Positions 24,292 through 32,936 of a stretch of DNA of 56,381 bases are shown one piece after another. Below the pieces are notes generated by a model. It searched no databases. It saw only the letters and a program-made list of their open reading frames with translations, and was not told where the DNA came from. This DNA is from an uncultured Opitutaceae bacterium (lineage in GTDB: Bacteria; Verrucomicrobiota; Verrucomicrobiia; Opitutales; Opitutaceae), in NCBI GenBank assembly GCA_937902925.1, contig CALFNN010000029.1, positions 1-56,381 of the forward strand. Direction: 5' to 3'. The position numbers were made by a program, and so were the translations under genes. Each line of letters begins with the position of its first letter. Positions within the stretch are counted from its first letter, which is position 1.

Positions 24292-25785
24292 CTAGAACGC
24301 CGCGGTGACTTCCTGCTGGTAGCCGGCGTCGAGCGCCTGGGCGCCGAGGGCGGTGCACTCGACGGCGTCGTTCTTGTAGAGCTTGAACTGCACGGGCGCG
24401 CTGGCCTCGGCCGTTTCCCAGCGCCACTTGCCGATGGAGACAAACTGGAGCGGCACGCCTTTTTCCCAACTGAGGCCGGGGCCGGCGCCGCGGATGAAAA
24501 GGCGGTTGCCGATGCCGATGTAGGCGGTGACGAGGAGACGGGTCGCACCGTCGGAGGTCAGGACGCGCTCGACGAGTTCGGCGGACTGGGCTGCGGGCGT
24601 CTCGTGGAGGTCGAGGGCGGGATCGCCCTGGGGCGCGGACTCGGCGGACGCTTCGGCGGGCGCGTCGACGGGCTTGCGGGCAGCGCGTTTGCGCGGCGGC
24701 TTGGCCGGGGAAGGCACATCGGCCGGAGCGGGCGCGGGGGCGGAAGCAGGCTCCGCGGGCGGAGTGTCGGTCACGTGTCCCGTGAACGGTTCGGCCGTGT
24801 GCGGCGCGACGGGGGCGATCTCGGAGATTTTTTCGACCAGGACCGGCGGGGGTTCTTCCAATTGCGGAGGGGCGATTTCGGATTTCGGGTCGGCGCCGGC
24901 CGGGGCAACGGCGGACGGGGCGGCCGCCGTTGAGGCAGGCGGCGTTTCGGCGGCCGGCTCCTCGGCGGCGGCGTCCTCGCGGCGGGGTTTGCGCGGGCGT
25001 TTCGGCGGATGGGCGGTGGTCAGTTCGACGCCACCGGGCGCGGTTTCGGGCGCGGCTGCGGGAGGAGGAAGAACGGCGCCGGGACTCGCGTGGCTGGCGG
25101 ATTCGAGGGCGCGCTCGACCAGCACGGTGCAGGCGGCGAGCCGGGCATCGAGGGCGGCGAGGCTGGCGGCAAATTTTTCGTCGACGGCGCCGACCGCGCC
25201 GGCCTGCGCCTTCGTGACGGCGTCGGCCGCGGCAACCAGATGCTTTTGCATGGCGGACTCGAGCCGGGCCCACTCGCTGGCGGACTTGGCAACCTTGTCG
25301 GAAATGGACTCGAGGCGCTCGCTTTCACTGGCGCGGAGGGCGACGAGTTCCTTCTCGAGTTCCTCGCGCTCGGTGTCGCTGGCGTTGGCGAGCTGGGCCT
25401 GGAACTCGGCGATCTTGTCCTGGAGCTTGTGCGGGAGCTGCTCGGCGTGGCGGAGATTTTTTTGCGCGAGCTCGGCGACCTGATGGAGGCCGGAGGCGGC
25501 GACGCTGATCTGCTCGGCGGAGGAGGCGACGGTGCGGGCGAGCGCCTCGAGGGCACGCTGCCGGTCGTCGAGAGCCTCGTCCTGCTTGCGCGTGTAGTCG
25601 GCGATGAAGGCCCACGCCGTGACGATGGCGCCGACCGCGACACAGCCGACGATCGAGAAGATGACGGTGTTGGAGAGCGGCGTGGCGCTGTGGCTGGCGA
25701 GGAAGGCGGCGACGCCGACGAGCAGCGCGTCACTCAGCAGGAAAAACCATTTGGGCAGTTTCGGAGTCGAGTCGGGGAGTGTCAT
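24292..25785 (-). CDS. membrane-anchored coiled-coil protein with C-terminal glycan-binding-like domain
   Basis: A 497-residue protein. Residues about 10-60 hold two membrane helices (WFFLLSDALLVGVAAFLA and VIFSIVGCVAVGAIVTA). About 70-250 is a long coiled coil (QDEALDDRQRALEALARTV, EELEKELVALRASESERLES). About 255-400 is a Pro/Ala/Glu-rich low-complexity linker with basic PKRPRKPRRE and PPRKRAARKP patches. The last 90 residues form a globular domain (VTAYIGIGNRLFIRGAGPG, VSIGKWRWET, FKLYKNDAVE) that looks like a starch/glycogen-binding beta-sandwich, but I am not sure. The start is the ATG at 25785. The gene diverges from a small gene at 25985. A structural or surface-organising role is a guess. 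Confidence 0.75.
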   Translation of the reverse strand: MTLPDSTPKLPKWFFLLSDALLVGVAAFLASHSATPLSNTVIFSIVGCVAVGAIVTAWAFIADYTRKQDEALDDRQRALEALARTVASSAEQISVAASGLHQVAELAQKNLRHAEQLPHKLQDKIAEFQAQLANASDTEREELEKELVALRASESERLESISDKVAKSASEWARLESAMQKHLVAAADAVTKAQAGAVGAVDEKFAASLAALDARLAACTVLVERALESASHASPGAVLPPPAAAPETAPGGVELTTAHPPKRPRKPRREDAAAEEPAAETPPASTAAAPSAVAPAGADPKSEIAPPQLEEPPPVLVEKISEIAPVAPHTAEPFTGHVTDTPPAEPASAPAPAPADVPSPAKPPRKRAARKPVDAPAEASAESAPQGDPALDLHETPAAQSAELVERVLTSDGATRLLVTAYIGIGNRLFIRGAGPGLSWEKGVPLQFVSIGKWRWETAEASAPVQFKLYKNDAVECTALGAQALDAGYQQEVTAAF

Positions 25786-25984
25786 GGGGCGGCGTGAGAC
25801 GCGCGGTCGCGGGACGACGGCGGGCGAGGCCACGCGACGAGCTGGCGGCGGCAAGTTTGTGCGGCGCGCGGGCCTGCGGCTCAAGGAGAAAGCGGGTGGT
25901 CCGGTCCGCGGCGGTTCGCAGGATGGCGGCAGCGGCGAAAAGGATTCACTTCCGGGGGCGCGATGCTATCGATGGGGCCGCGCG

Positions 25985-26266
25985 ATGGACTTTCCCCATT
26001 TCCTGCGGATCGAACGCGACCGGCGGGGCCGGTCGAAACACTACGTGGTGCACACGGTGGATCCGAAATTTTCGCTGGAACTCACGCCGGATGGCGCGGC
26101 GCCCGACAAGATCGGGCGGGGCGTGATCAAGCGGGTCTGCGTGCCGAATTCGTGGGCCGGCGACTACGCGCAGTGTGCGAAGTTCATCGGAGTGGCGCAG
26201 GAGTTCTTTGCGCAGTCGTTCGCGCCGCCGGCTTCGCCCGCGGAGTCGCGGCGCTTCGCGCGATAG
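25985..26266 (+). CDS. conserved small protein of unknown function
   Basis: A 93-residue soluble protein with clear globular composition: FPHFLRIERDRRGRSKHYVV, DPKFSLEL, GRGVIKRVCVPNSWAGDY and AQCAKFIGVAQEFFAQS. I do not recognise a family, yet the even codon use and lack of low complexity argue for a real gene. The start at 25985 is the first ATG before the globular part; a longer frame would run back through the divergent promoter region. It converges with the amidase gene (39-bp gap). Confidence 0.65.
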   Translation: MDFPHFLRIERDRRGRSKHYVVHTVDPKFSLELTPDGAAPDKIGRGVIKRVCVPNSWAGDYAQCAKFIGVAQEFFAQSFAPPASPAESRRFAR

Positions 26267-26305
26267 CGCACCGGGCCCCCGGGGGTGGCGCGACGAGCGC
26301 GCCCG

Positions 26306-26884
26306 CTACGGGAATTGGGCGACGATCGCGGCGTGGAGGCGCGACCACTCGGTGGGATTGAGATCGTCCTTGCGGCCGGGTGAGACCTGACGGTGGTCGG
26401 TCAGGCGGGCGATGGTCCAGGCATGGCGCGTCCAGCGGGGCGCGAGCCATTCGAGGGCGCTGGCGATTTGCGCGGCGGTAAGCGGCGCGGCATAGGTGTC
26501 GCCGGCGAAGGCGACGCCGAGGAGGAAATCGTTGCAGCGGGTGCGGCCGAGGAATTCCGAGGCGCCCGCGTGCCACGCGACCTCGGCGTCGGGGACCAGC
26601 GTGCAACGCGTGCCCTCGGGGGCGATGAGGCAATGGTAGCTTACCTTGCTCTCGGGTCGCGCCATCAACGCGATGGTTTCGTCGAAGGGCTGGATGCTGT
26701 GGTGAAACAGCACGCCGAGTTGCTCGTGCGCCGGCGAACGGTCGCGGTTGGGCGAAAGGCGGGTGAGTTCGGCGAAGGGCACGGCGGTCGGCGGGAGGAT
26801 GGGCGGACGCGGGCGGTTGGCAATCCAGTCGCGCCACGCGAGCGCGGGCCGGGTGCCGCGTCGGCGGGCAGACTCGCGGACCAA
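26306..26884 (-). CDS. N-acetylmuramoyl-L-alanine amidase (AmpD/Amidase_2 fold)
   Basis: Cleaves the amide between N-acetylmuramic acid and L-alanine in peptidoglycan fragments. The Amidase_2 motif set is present: zinc His in LGVLFHHSIQP, SYHCLIAPEGTRCTLVPD, AWHAGASEF, NDFLLGVAFAGDT, and the C-terminal TDHRQVSPGRKDDLNP carrying the second His and the Asp ligand (HRxxxPGRKxD form). No signal peptide is evident, so it may be cytosolic like AmpD. The start is uncertain; the TTG at 26884 is the first plausible codon after the EF-hand gene, because the longer frame runs antisense-like through that gene. It is 48 bp downstream of the EF-hand gene on the same strand and probably co-transcribed. Confidence 0.82.
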   Translation of the reverse strand: MVRESARRRGTRPALAWRDWIANRPRPPILPPTAVPFAELTRLSPNRDRSPAHEQLGVLFHHSIQPFDETIALMARPESKVSYHCLIAPEGTRCTLVPDAEVAWHAGASEFLGRTRCNDFLLGVAFAGDTYAAPLTAAQIASALEWLAPRWTRHAWTIARLTDHRQVSPGRKDDLNPTEWSRLHAAIVAQFP

Positions 26885-26931
26885 AGGGGGCGAGGGCCGC
26901 CGTGCGTGATGACGCAAGATGGCCGGCCGGT

Positions 26932-27558
26932 TTACTCGCCGGTGAGGAGCGCGGCGCGGTAGCCGGACGAGAATTCCCCGGCGCTGAGCGTCCCGTCGTG
27001 GTCGGTGTCGAATTTCTTGAACTCGGCCTCCGGCATGTAGGCGGCCTCCGCGGCAGTGAGCTGGCCGTCGTGGTCGGCGTCGAGTTGCGCGAAGGCTTTG
27101 GCGAGTGACTCGCGCAGCTCCGACACCTCGATGCGGCCGTTGTGATTGTGGTCGGTCCAGCCGACGCTCTCCATGACGATGAGCAGCTCGTATTCGACGA
27201 AGATGAGATTGTCGTCCTGGTCGATGTCGGCGATTTCGAAGAGGGCCCGGCGCATCGCCATGAACTCGGCCACGCTCAGGCGGCCGTCGTGGTCGGTGTC
27301 GGCGCGCGAAAAAGTTTCCGGGGCGATGCCGCTGGCGGCGAGTTCGGTGGGATCGATGAAGTTGTCGCCGTTGCGGTCGGCGGCGTGAAAGAGGGCGAAC
27401 GAGGCGCGGTCCCACTCCTCGGGTTTGATCGCGTCGTTTTCGGAGAGGTCGAGCGCGGTGAAGGCGGTGCGAATCTGCGCGGCGGTGGGAAAGGCGCGGG
27501 CCGCCGCCGGCAGCAGGGCGAAGGCGGCGAGGGCGAGCAGGGTGAAACGAGGCCGCAT
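26932..27558 (-). CDS. exported protein with seven EF-hand calcium-binding loops
   Basis: A 208-residue protein. It starts with a signal peptide (residues 1-22, cleavage after ARA). The rest is a regular series of 12-residue EF-hand loops beginning at about Asp37, 61, 87, 111, 136, 160 and 184 (for example DRNGDNFIDPTE, DTDHDGRLSVAE, DTDHDGTLSAGE), spaced 24-26 residues apart. The first loop (DLSENDAIKPEE) and the fourth (DIDQDDNLIFVE) are slightly degenerate. Periplasmic or surface calcium binding is the likely role. It stands 14 bp after a small secreted-protein gene and 48 bp before the amidase gene, all on the same strand, so the three form a probable operon. Confidence 0.88.
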   Translation of the reverse strand: MRPRFTLLALAAFALLPAAARAFPTAAQIRTAFTALDLSENDAIKPEEWDRASFALFHAADRNGDNFIDPTELAASGIAPETFSRADTDHDGRLSVAEFMAMRRALFEIADIDQDDNLIFVEYELLIVMESVGWTDHNHNGRIEVSELRESLAKAFAQLDADHDGQLTAAEAAYMPEAEFKKFDTDHDGTLSAGEFSSGYRAALLTGE

Positions 27559-27572
27559 CGGACCGCGGGAGC

Positions 27573-27857
27573 TCAGGACTTGAGCGAGCTCTTCCAGATC
27601 AGGTAGGTGCGCTGGTCGAGGACGGCGCGGGTCGTCCGGGCGAAGGTGGACTTCGTCGCGACCGGCGCGACGGTCGGCGTGGCGATGGTCGACGCCGCGA
27701 GGCCGAGGCTGCCACCGAGGGGATCGGGGCTGACGGCTTGCAGGGCGGCGACCAGCGCGGCAGTGCGACTGTCATCCTTCCTCGTGGCGGCCTGCGCGGG
27801 CAGGGAGGCGGCGAGGAGGGCGGCGGTCAAAAGCGGGAGGGCGAAGTCGCGTTTCAT
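27573..27857 (-). CDS. small secreted protein of unknown function
   Basis: A 94-residue protein with an N-terminal signal peptide (MKRDFALPLLTAALLAASL, cleavage near AQA) and a mature part of about 70 residues rich in Ala, Thr and Val, ending in the tail RAVLDQRTYLIWKSSLKS. I recognise no family. The ATG at 27857 gives the compact signal peptide; the longer frame would add 12 residues of Pro-rich sequence. It is the first gene of the EF-hand operon and follows the repeat-containing region at 27915-27953. Confidence 0.6.
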   Translation of the reverse strand: MKRDFALPLLTAALLAASLPAQAATRKDDSRTAALVAALQAVSPDPLGGSLGLAASTIATPTVAPVATKSTFARTTRAVLDQRTYLIWKSSLKS

Positions 27858-27914
27858 GTGGATGGGGGGTTGAACTGGCCACGACGGTAGCACCGCGGGG
27901 ATTTTCCCGCATCG

Positions 27915-27953
27915 GTAGTGCTACGCGGACTGCTACGCAGGGAGATGCGTAGC
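27915..27953. repeat. short direct/inverted repeats upstream of the EF-hand operon
   Basis: The octamer-like unit GCTACGCA/G occurs in direct orientation at about 27920 (TGCTACGCGG) and 27931 (TGCTACGCAG), 11 bp apart. The second copy also pairs with TGCGTAGC at 27946-27953 (stem GCTACGCA, loop GGGAGA). The block is 58-96 bp upstream of the start at 27857 and so is well placed to be an operator with two to three half-sites one helical turn apart. It lies also 13-51 bp past the stop codon of the upstream minus-strand gene. Confidence 0.4.
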
Positions 27954-27965
27954 TTTACCCGGCGC

Positions 27966-28334
27966 TCAGAGGCGCCGCCAGACCATCGCGCAAAGCGAAA
28001 AAAGCAGGCCGACGCGGATCGCGCCCTCGAACGTCAGGATGACAAGCACCCACTTCAACGGGCTGCCGCGCCGGAGCGAAAAGCCCACGGTGGAAACGGC
28101 GAGCAGGCTGATGCCGTGAATCCGGCCGAGAGACGGGACGAGCAGCGCGAGCATCCAGAACCAGTAGCCGACGATCGTGACGCTCCAGCAGAACGCGGTG
28201 AACTCGCCGAGCCCGAGCGTGCGCGGGTCGGTGCCACGGGCGATCTGCTTGATGCCGAGGTAGCGTTCACTGAGGACGAGCTGCCAGATCTCGAACCCGA
28301 GAAACAGGGGCGCGAACAGGATGAGGGTTTCCAT
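27966..28334 (-). CDS. small integral membrane protein, unknown function
   Basis: A 122-residue protein with four predicted membrane segments (LILFAPLFLGFEIWQLVL, FTAFCWSVTIVGYWFWMLAL, GISLLAVSTVGFSL and VLVILTFEGAIRVGLLFSL). A charged loop RYLGIKQIARGTDPRTLGLG sits between the first and second. I recognise no family. The ATG at 28334 is preferred to a longer frame. It follows the MFS gene by 61 bp on the same strand and may be co-transcribed. Confidence 0.65.
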   Translation of the reverse strand: METLILFAPLFLGFEIWQLVLSERYLGIKQIARGTDPRTLGLGEFTAFCWSVTIVGYWFWMLALLVPSLGRIHGISLLAVSTVGFSLRRGSPLKWVLVILTFEGAIRVGLLFSLCAMVWRRL

Positions 28335-28395
28335 CGGCGCGGGGAGCGTCGCGCATTCGCGCGGCGGGGCCAAGCGGGATCTGCGCCGGCGGCGG

Positions 28396-29655
28396 CTACG
28401 CGGGCGCCGTCCCGGGAGCCGGTGTCACCGGCAGCGCGGCGGTCCGGCGGAAGGAGCGCATGGCGAGCAGGAGCGAGACGAGGGTCAGCGCGGCGCCCTC
28501 GAAAAATGCGATGCCGGGAAGGTGGAATCCGCGTCCCGGAGCGATCGCCCAGCCGAAACTGTGCGAGGCGATGAACGGTCCGGGGATCGAGGCGAGGCTG
28601 GCGAGGCCGCTGAACACGCCTTGCACGGTGCCCTGCTCGTTCGGCGGGACGTGCTTCGTGATGTATGATTGCAGCGCGGGCTGCGCGATGCCGGCGAAGC
28701 AACCGACGCAAATCACCGCGTAGATGAGCCCGCCGTAGGGGGCGAGGCCGTAGCCGACCTGGGCGACGAGGGAGATGCAGAGGCCGACGATGGTGGCGCG
28801 CGTGTCGCCGAGCGCCGGCACGATTTTTTTCACGAGGGTTGCCTGCACGAGTCCGGATGAGGCGCCGACGAACATCAGCGACAGGCCGACCTGGAGCGGC
28901 GACCAGTGATAGCGGTAGTCCGTGTAGAGCGCCCAGGTGACCTGGAGCATCACCTGCGCGAGCGAGAGCAGGAAAAAGCTCTCGACGAGCCCGAGCACCG
29001 CGGGAAAGCGTTTCAAGGCGAGCAGCGCCCCGACGGGGTTCGCGCGCGTCCAGGAAAACTCCCGGCGGTTTTCCGGCTTCAGCGACTCGGGCAGCACGAA
29101 GAAGCCGTAGAGCCAGTTTGCGGCCGAGCAGCCCGCGGCGAACCAGAACGGCAGGCGCAGGCTGTAGTCGCCGAGAAAGCCGCCCAGCACCGGCCCGATG
29201 ATGAAGCCGATCCCGAACGCCGCGCCGAGCAGCCCGAACGCCTGCGCACGCTTCTCCGGCGGCGTGACGTCCGCGATGTAGGCATTGGCGGTCGAGAGCA
29301 CGCCCGCGGTGGCACCCGCGATGATGCGCGCCACGAAAAACCACGCCAGCGTCGGGGCGTTGGCCATGATCAGGTAGTCGAGCGCCGATCCGGCCGTCGC
29401 AATGAGGATGATGCGCCGGCGCCCGAAACGGTCGGAGAGCGCCCCCAGGAACGGCGAACAGACAAACTGCAACAGCGCATAGGCGCTCATGATCCAGCCG
29501 TAGGAGCCCGAACCCTCCGCGTAGCTGCCGCCCTGAAACTGCACGATGAGCTTCGGCAGCACGGGAATCAGCAGGCCAAAACCCATGACCGCGAGCACCA
29601 GGGTCACGAAAATGAACATGACGGCGGGTTGGCGGGTGGGCGTGGGAGCGCTCAT
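28396..29655 (-). CDS. MFS transporter, TetA/TCR-like drug efflux family
   Basis: A 419-residue, twelve-helix inner-membrane antiporter. The diagnostic MFS motif A between helices 2 and 3 is [14 protein letters not shown], and helix 1 has [18 protein letters not shown], the pattern of tetracycline/multidrug MFS proteins of the TetA type. Helix 5 carries the motif C-like [18 protein letters not shown]. The second half is well conserved ([20 protein letters not shown], also typical of TetA). The start is the ATG at 29655. Neighbours give no substrate hint. It diverges from the ADOP permease gene. Confidence 0.92.
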   Translation of the reverse strand: MSAPTPTRQPAVMFIFVTLVLAVMGFGLLIPVLPKLIVQFQGGSYAEGSGSYGWIMSAYALLQFVCSPFLGALSDRFGRRRIILIATAGSALDYLIMANAPTLAWFFVARIIAGATAGVLSTANAYIADVTPPEKRAQAFGLLGAAFGIGFIIGPVLGGFLGDYSLRLPFWFAAGCSAANWLYGFFVLPESLKPENRREFSWTRANPVGALLALKRFPAVLGLVESFFLLSLAQVMLQVTWALYTDYRYHWSPLQVGLSLMFVGASSGLVQATLVKKIVPALGDTRATIVGLCISLVAQVGYGLAPYGGLIYAVICVGCFAGIAQPALQSYITKHVPPNEQGTVQGVFSGLASLASIPGPFIASHSFGWAIAPGRGFHLPGIAFFEGAALTLVSLLLAMRSFRRTAALPVTPAPGTAPA

Positions 29656-29815
29656 GGGGCGGCATGGTTGGAAGAATTCGACGGCTGGCGAGCTTTCGCG
29701 GGAGGAGCGGCGCCCCGGGGCGCCGCGGGTGGAAAGTTTTTGCTGACGGGCGGCCCGGGTTCCTTCACGAGTGCTGGGCGTGGGGGGAGCCGGCCGGCGG
29801 TTTCCCCTGCCGTCC

Positions 29816-32251
29816 ATGCTTTCCGACCTACGCCTCACGCTGCGCTCGCTCGCGAAGAGCCCGGGCTTCGTCGCCGTGGCCGTTTTCACGCTCACGCTCG
29901 GCATCGGCGTGAACGCGGCGATGTTCGGCATCGTCAACGCCCTCCTCCTCCGCGGGCTGCCCTTTCCGGAGCAGGGGAGGCTTTATCACCTCGCGAGCCA
30001 GAATCTGCCCGACGGCATCGACCGGATGGGGATGTCGCACCTCGATTTCGAGGACATGCGCGGGCAGCAGCACTCGTTCGAGGATCTCGCCGGCTACGAC
30101 GGAGCGACGTTCAACGTGGCCTCGCCCGGCGCCGACCCCGAGCGGGTGACCGGGGCGCGCCTCTCGGCGCAGGCGCCGGGCCTGCTGCGCGCCGGGACGA
30201 CGGCGGGCCGGTGGTTCCAGCCGGACGAAGGCCGGCCGGGGGCGGCGCCGGTGGTCGTGCTCGGCTACGCGCTCTGGCAAAACCGGTTCAAGGGCGATCC
30301 GGCGATCGTGGGCCAGAGCGTGAAGGTCGACGAGGTCTGGGCGACGATCGTGGGCGTCGCGCCGAAAGGCTTTCGTTTTCCCGAGGTGGCCGATGCGTGG
30401 ATGCCGCTGCCGGACCGGCCGAACGAAAAGCGGGATGACCGGGGATTCAATGTCTTCGGGCGCCTGAAGCCCGGCGCGACGCCGGAGCAGGCGGGTGCCG
30501 AATTCACCGCGATCGCGAGCCGGCTGGCCGCCGATCATCCGGACACCAACAAGAACGTGACCGTCGTGCTCACCCCGCTGTTTCAACGCTTCCTGGCGAA
30601 CGACACGCGGCGGATCGTCCAGATCATGTTCGGCGCCGTCGGGCTGGTGCTGCTGATCGCGTGTGCGAATGTCGCCAACCTGCTGCTCGCGCGGGCGGCG
30701 GTGCGGCAGAAGGAACTCGCGATCCGGAGTGCGCTCGGGGCGAGCCGGGCGCAGGTGATGCGTTTGCTGTTCACGGAGACGTTCCTGCTCTCGCTGGGCG
30801 GCGCGGCGTTCGGGCTGCCGCTGGCCTACGGGCTGATGGCGGCGCTCAACCTCCACCTGCGCACGAAGATCATTCCCTACTGGATGGTGTTCGACATCGA
30901 CCGGTCGGGTCTCGGCTACGTCGTGGTGCTCGCCGTGGTCACCTGTCTGGTGGCGGGCTTGTGGCCGGCGTGGCGGATGTCGCACACGGACCTCAATGCC
31001 GTGCTGAAGGACGGCGGGCGCGGATCGACGGGATTCTCGCTGAGCAAGTTCACGCGCGTGATGGTCATCGGCGAAGTGATCCTGTCCGCGGTGCTGCTCG
31101 TGCTGTCGGCGCTGACGATCCGCTCGGTGATCAACGCGCAGTCGGCGGCGCTCGGCTACCGGACGGATGGCGTGTTCACGAACCGGCTGGTGCTGAGCGG
31201 CGCCGCCTATGCGTCGGGGGCCAAGCAGGCGGATTTTTTCCGCGAGCTCATGCGCCGGCTCGGAAGCAAGGCGGAGATCGAGCAGGCGGCGATCAGCTCG
31301 CTGCAGCCGACGTGGGGCGATCGCACGCAGGTCGAGTTCGAGGGCAAGCCGCGCGGCGGGCCGAACGGCTCGCACGAGCCGGTGTCGTATGCCTCGCACG
31401 CGGTGGTCTCCGGTAATTATTTCGCAACGCTCGGCATCAAGCTGGTGGCGGGGCGGACGTTCGACGAGCGCGACACAATCGACGCACCCGCGGTGGCGCT
31501 CGTGAGCACGGCGTTTGCGGACAAGCACTGGCCCGGCGAAAGCCCGCTCGGCCGGCGCTTCGTCTACGGCTGGGGTTTGAACGTGAAGCCGGGCGACTGG
31601 ATTTCGGTCATTGGCGTGGTCACGCCGACGCTCCAGGGCGAGTTTCAACGCGAGATGGTCGATGTGCCGCAGACCTACCTTGCCTACACGCAGCGCCGCG
31701 ACACGCGCACCATGACGCTGTTCACGCGCGTGCGCGGGAGCGGCGATCCGGCGGCACTCGCGAACGTGGTGCGGCTGACGGTGCACGAACTCGACGCGGA
31801 CCAGCCGATCTTCTGGCCGCAGACGCTCGAGGCGATGGTGGCTGACGCGCGTTTTTACAAGGGGCTCATCGCCTGGATTTTTGGGATCTTCGGCGGCGTG
31901 GCGTTGGTGCTTGCGGCGGTGGGCCTCTATGGCGTGATGAGTTATTCGGTGAGCCAGCGCACGCAGGAGATCGGCGTGCGGATGGCGCTCGGCGCGGAGC
32001 CGCGCGACGTGCTGCTGATGATCCTGGGCGAGGGCGGGACGCGGCTGGTCATCGGGCTCGCGCTCGGTCTGGTCGTGGCGTATTTTGCCGGGAAGCTGCT
32101 GGCGTTTATTCTCTACGGCGTGGCGCCGAACGACGTGGTGGCGTTCGGGGGCACGTTGCTCACGCTCGGGGCCGCAGGGGTGGTGGCCTGCCTGGTGCCG
32201 GCGCTGCGTGCGGTCCGGGTCAATCCCACGGAGGCCTTGCGCTGGGAATAG
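29816..32251 (+). CDS. MacB-like ABC permease with two FtsX modules (ADOP family)
   Basis: An 811-residue membrane protein of the 'acidobacterial duplicated orphan permease' type. The start MLSDLRLTLRSLAKSPGF followed by a first membrane helix (VAVAVFTLTLGIGVNAAMFGIV) is typical. Then come a MacB periplasmic core (about 60-250), three FtsX helices (about 275-410), a linker with PAWRMSHTDLNAVLKDGGRG, a second periplasmic core and a second FtsX set (from GIFGGVALVLAAVGLYGVM to the end, with SQRTQEIGVRMALGAE). No ATPase gene is adjacent, as is usual for this family. The start is the ATG at 29816. A GC palindrome GCGGCGCCCCGGGGCGCCGC lies upstream at 29707-29726. Confidence 0.92.
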   Translation: MLSDLRLTLRSLAKSPGFVAVAVFTLTLGIGVNAAMFGIVNALLLRGLPFPEQGRLYHLASQNLPDGIDRMGMSHLDFEDMRGQQHSFEDLAGYDGATFNVASPGADPERVTGARLSAQAPGLLRAGTTAGRWFQPDEGRPGAAPVVVLGYALWQNRFKGDPAIVGQSVKVDEVWATIVGVAPKGFRFPEVADAWMPLPDRPNEKRDDRGFNVFGRLKPGATPEQAGAEFTAIASRLAADHPDTNKNVTVVLTPLFQRFLANDTRRIVQIMFGAVGLVLLIACANVANLLLARAAVRQKELAIRSALGASRAQVMRLLFTETFLLSLGGAAFGLPLAYGLMAALNLHLRTKIIPYWMVFDIDRSGLGYVVVLAVVTCLVAGLWPAWRMSHTDLNAVLKDGGRGSTGFSLSKFTRVMVIGEVILSAVLLVLSALTIRSVINAQSAALGYRTDGVFTNRLVLSGAAYASGAKQADFFRELMRRLGSKAEIEQAAISSLQPTWGDRTQVEFEGKPRGGPNGSHEPVSYASHAVVSGNYFATLGIKLVAGRTFDERDTIDAPAVALVSTAFADKHWPGESPLGRRFVYGWGLNVKPGDWISVIGVVTPTLQGEFQREMVDVPQTYLAYTQRRDTRTMTLFTRVRGSGDPAALANVVRLTVHELDADQPIFWPQTLEAMVADARFYKGLIAWIFGIFGGVALVLAAVGLYGVMSYSVSQRTQEIGVRMALGAEPRDVLLMILGEGGTRLVIGLALGLVVAYFAGKLLAFILYGVAPNDVVAFGGTLLTLGAAGVVACLVPALRAVRVNPTEALRWE

Positions 32252-32306
32252 GTTGGGGCGGCCAACTCCGACGGTTCAGGCCCGCGTCCGTCGATTGTTG
32301 GATTTT

Positions 32307-32338
32307 GCGGAGAACGGACCTCCCGGTCCGTTCTCCGC
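32307..32338. terminator. perfect 14-bp hairpin between convergent genes
   Basis: GCGGAGAACGGACC (32307-32320), loop TCCC, GGTCCGTTCTCCGC (32325-32338). It lies between the ADOP gene (+) and the bacteriohemerythrin gene (-), which converge. It is flanked by TTTT on the left and AAAA on the right, the reverse of an intrinsic terminator's U run on either strand, but the stem is exceptionally stable and probably marks transcript ends in both directions. Confidence 0.6.
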
Positions 32339-32368
32339 GAAAAGTTCAAACGCGACGGGACGCCGAGA

Positions 32369-32764
32369 TCAGGCTGGCTGGGATTGGCGCAGGTTCGAAT
32401 CGATCTGCAGCAGATGCTGTTGAATCCACCGGCAGCTTTCGGCGTGAACCTGTTGGGCGACGTCCACCGGCATGTCGGGAATCGTCAGCACCTCCAGCCA
32501 GCGTTCGAGGCGGGCGGAGAACCTGGCGTGGGCCGCACAATTGTCATCGTGGCGTGGGCATTTCGCGCAGGCCATCGCCGTCTCCTCACGGCGAAAGTGA
32601 ACGTGCGTGTAGCGCTGCAGGATCGAGACCATCCCGGCGATCTGGTCGCGGTCGACGCCCGTTTCCAGCGCGACCTCGATCTCATTCAGGCGTTCGCAGA
32701 TCTCCCGATGTTCGCGATCGATATCGGGATGACCGGTTTCGAAGTTGGGGTTCCAGACTATCAT
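32369..32764 (-). CDS. bacteriohemerythrin
   Basis: A 131-residue four-helix-bundle protein that binds O2 at a di-iron site. The ligand motifs are all visible: GHPDIDREHREI (first His and HxxxE-type helix), HVHFRREETAM (HxxxE), CAAHARFSARLERW (His plus HxxxF) and WIQQHLLQID (WxxxHI-like). The single-domain length is typical of bacteriohemerythrins, used for oxygen sensing, storage or delivery. It stands alone, with 172 bp to the next gene on the same strand. Confidence 0.92.
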   Translation of the reverse strand: MIVWNPNFETGHPDIDREHREICERLNEIEVALETGVDRDQIAGMVSILQRYTHVHFRREETAMACAKCPRHDDNCAAHARFSARLERWLEVLTIPDMPVDVAQQVHAESCRWIQQHLLQIDSNLRQSQPA

Positions 32765-32936
32765 TTCGCCCTTAATTCGGCTCGGGCGGGAGCGAAAGAA
32801 GCGGCGTCGCGATTCGGCGATGGATTATTAGCACCGCCGTCCGTGTCTCCAAAATATGCGCAGTGGGCGCTCCCCGAGGTCATGACCGGGCGGTCGCTTC
32901 CCCGGGCGGCATTCCGGGCTCGCCCGGCCCGCCGCA

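Noticed and set aside
32385-32410. GTTCGAATC-like tRNA T-loop motif
   Set aside because: It is inside the bacteriohemerythrin coding sequence and no cloverleaf can be built around it.
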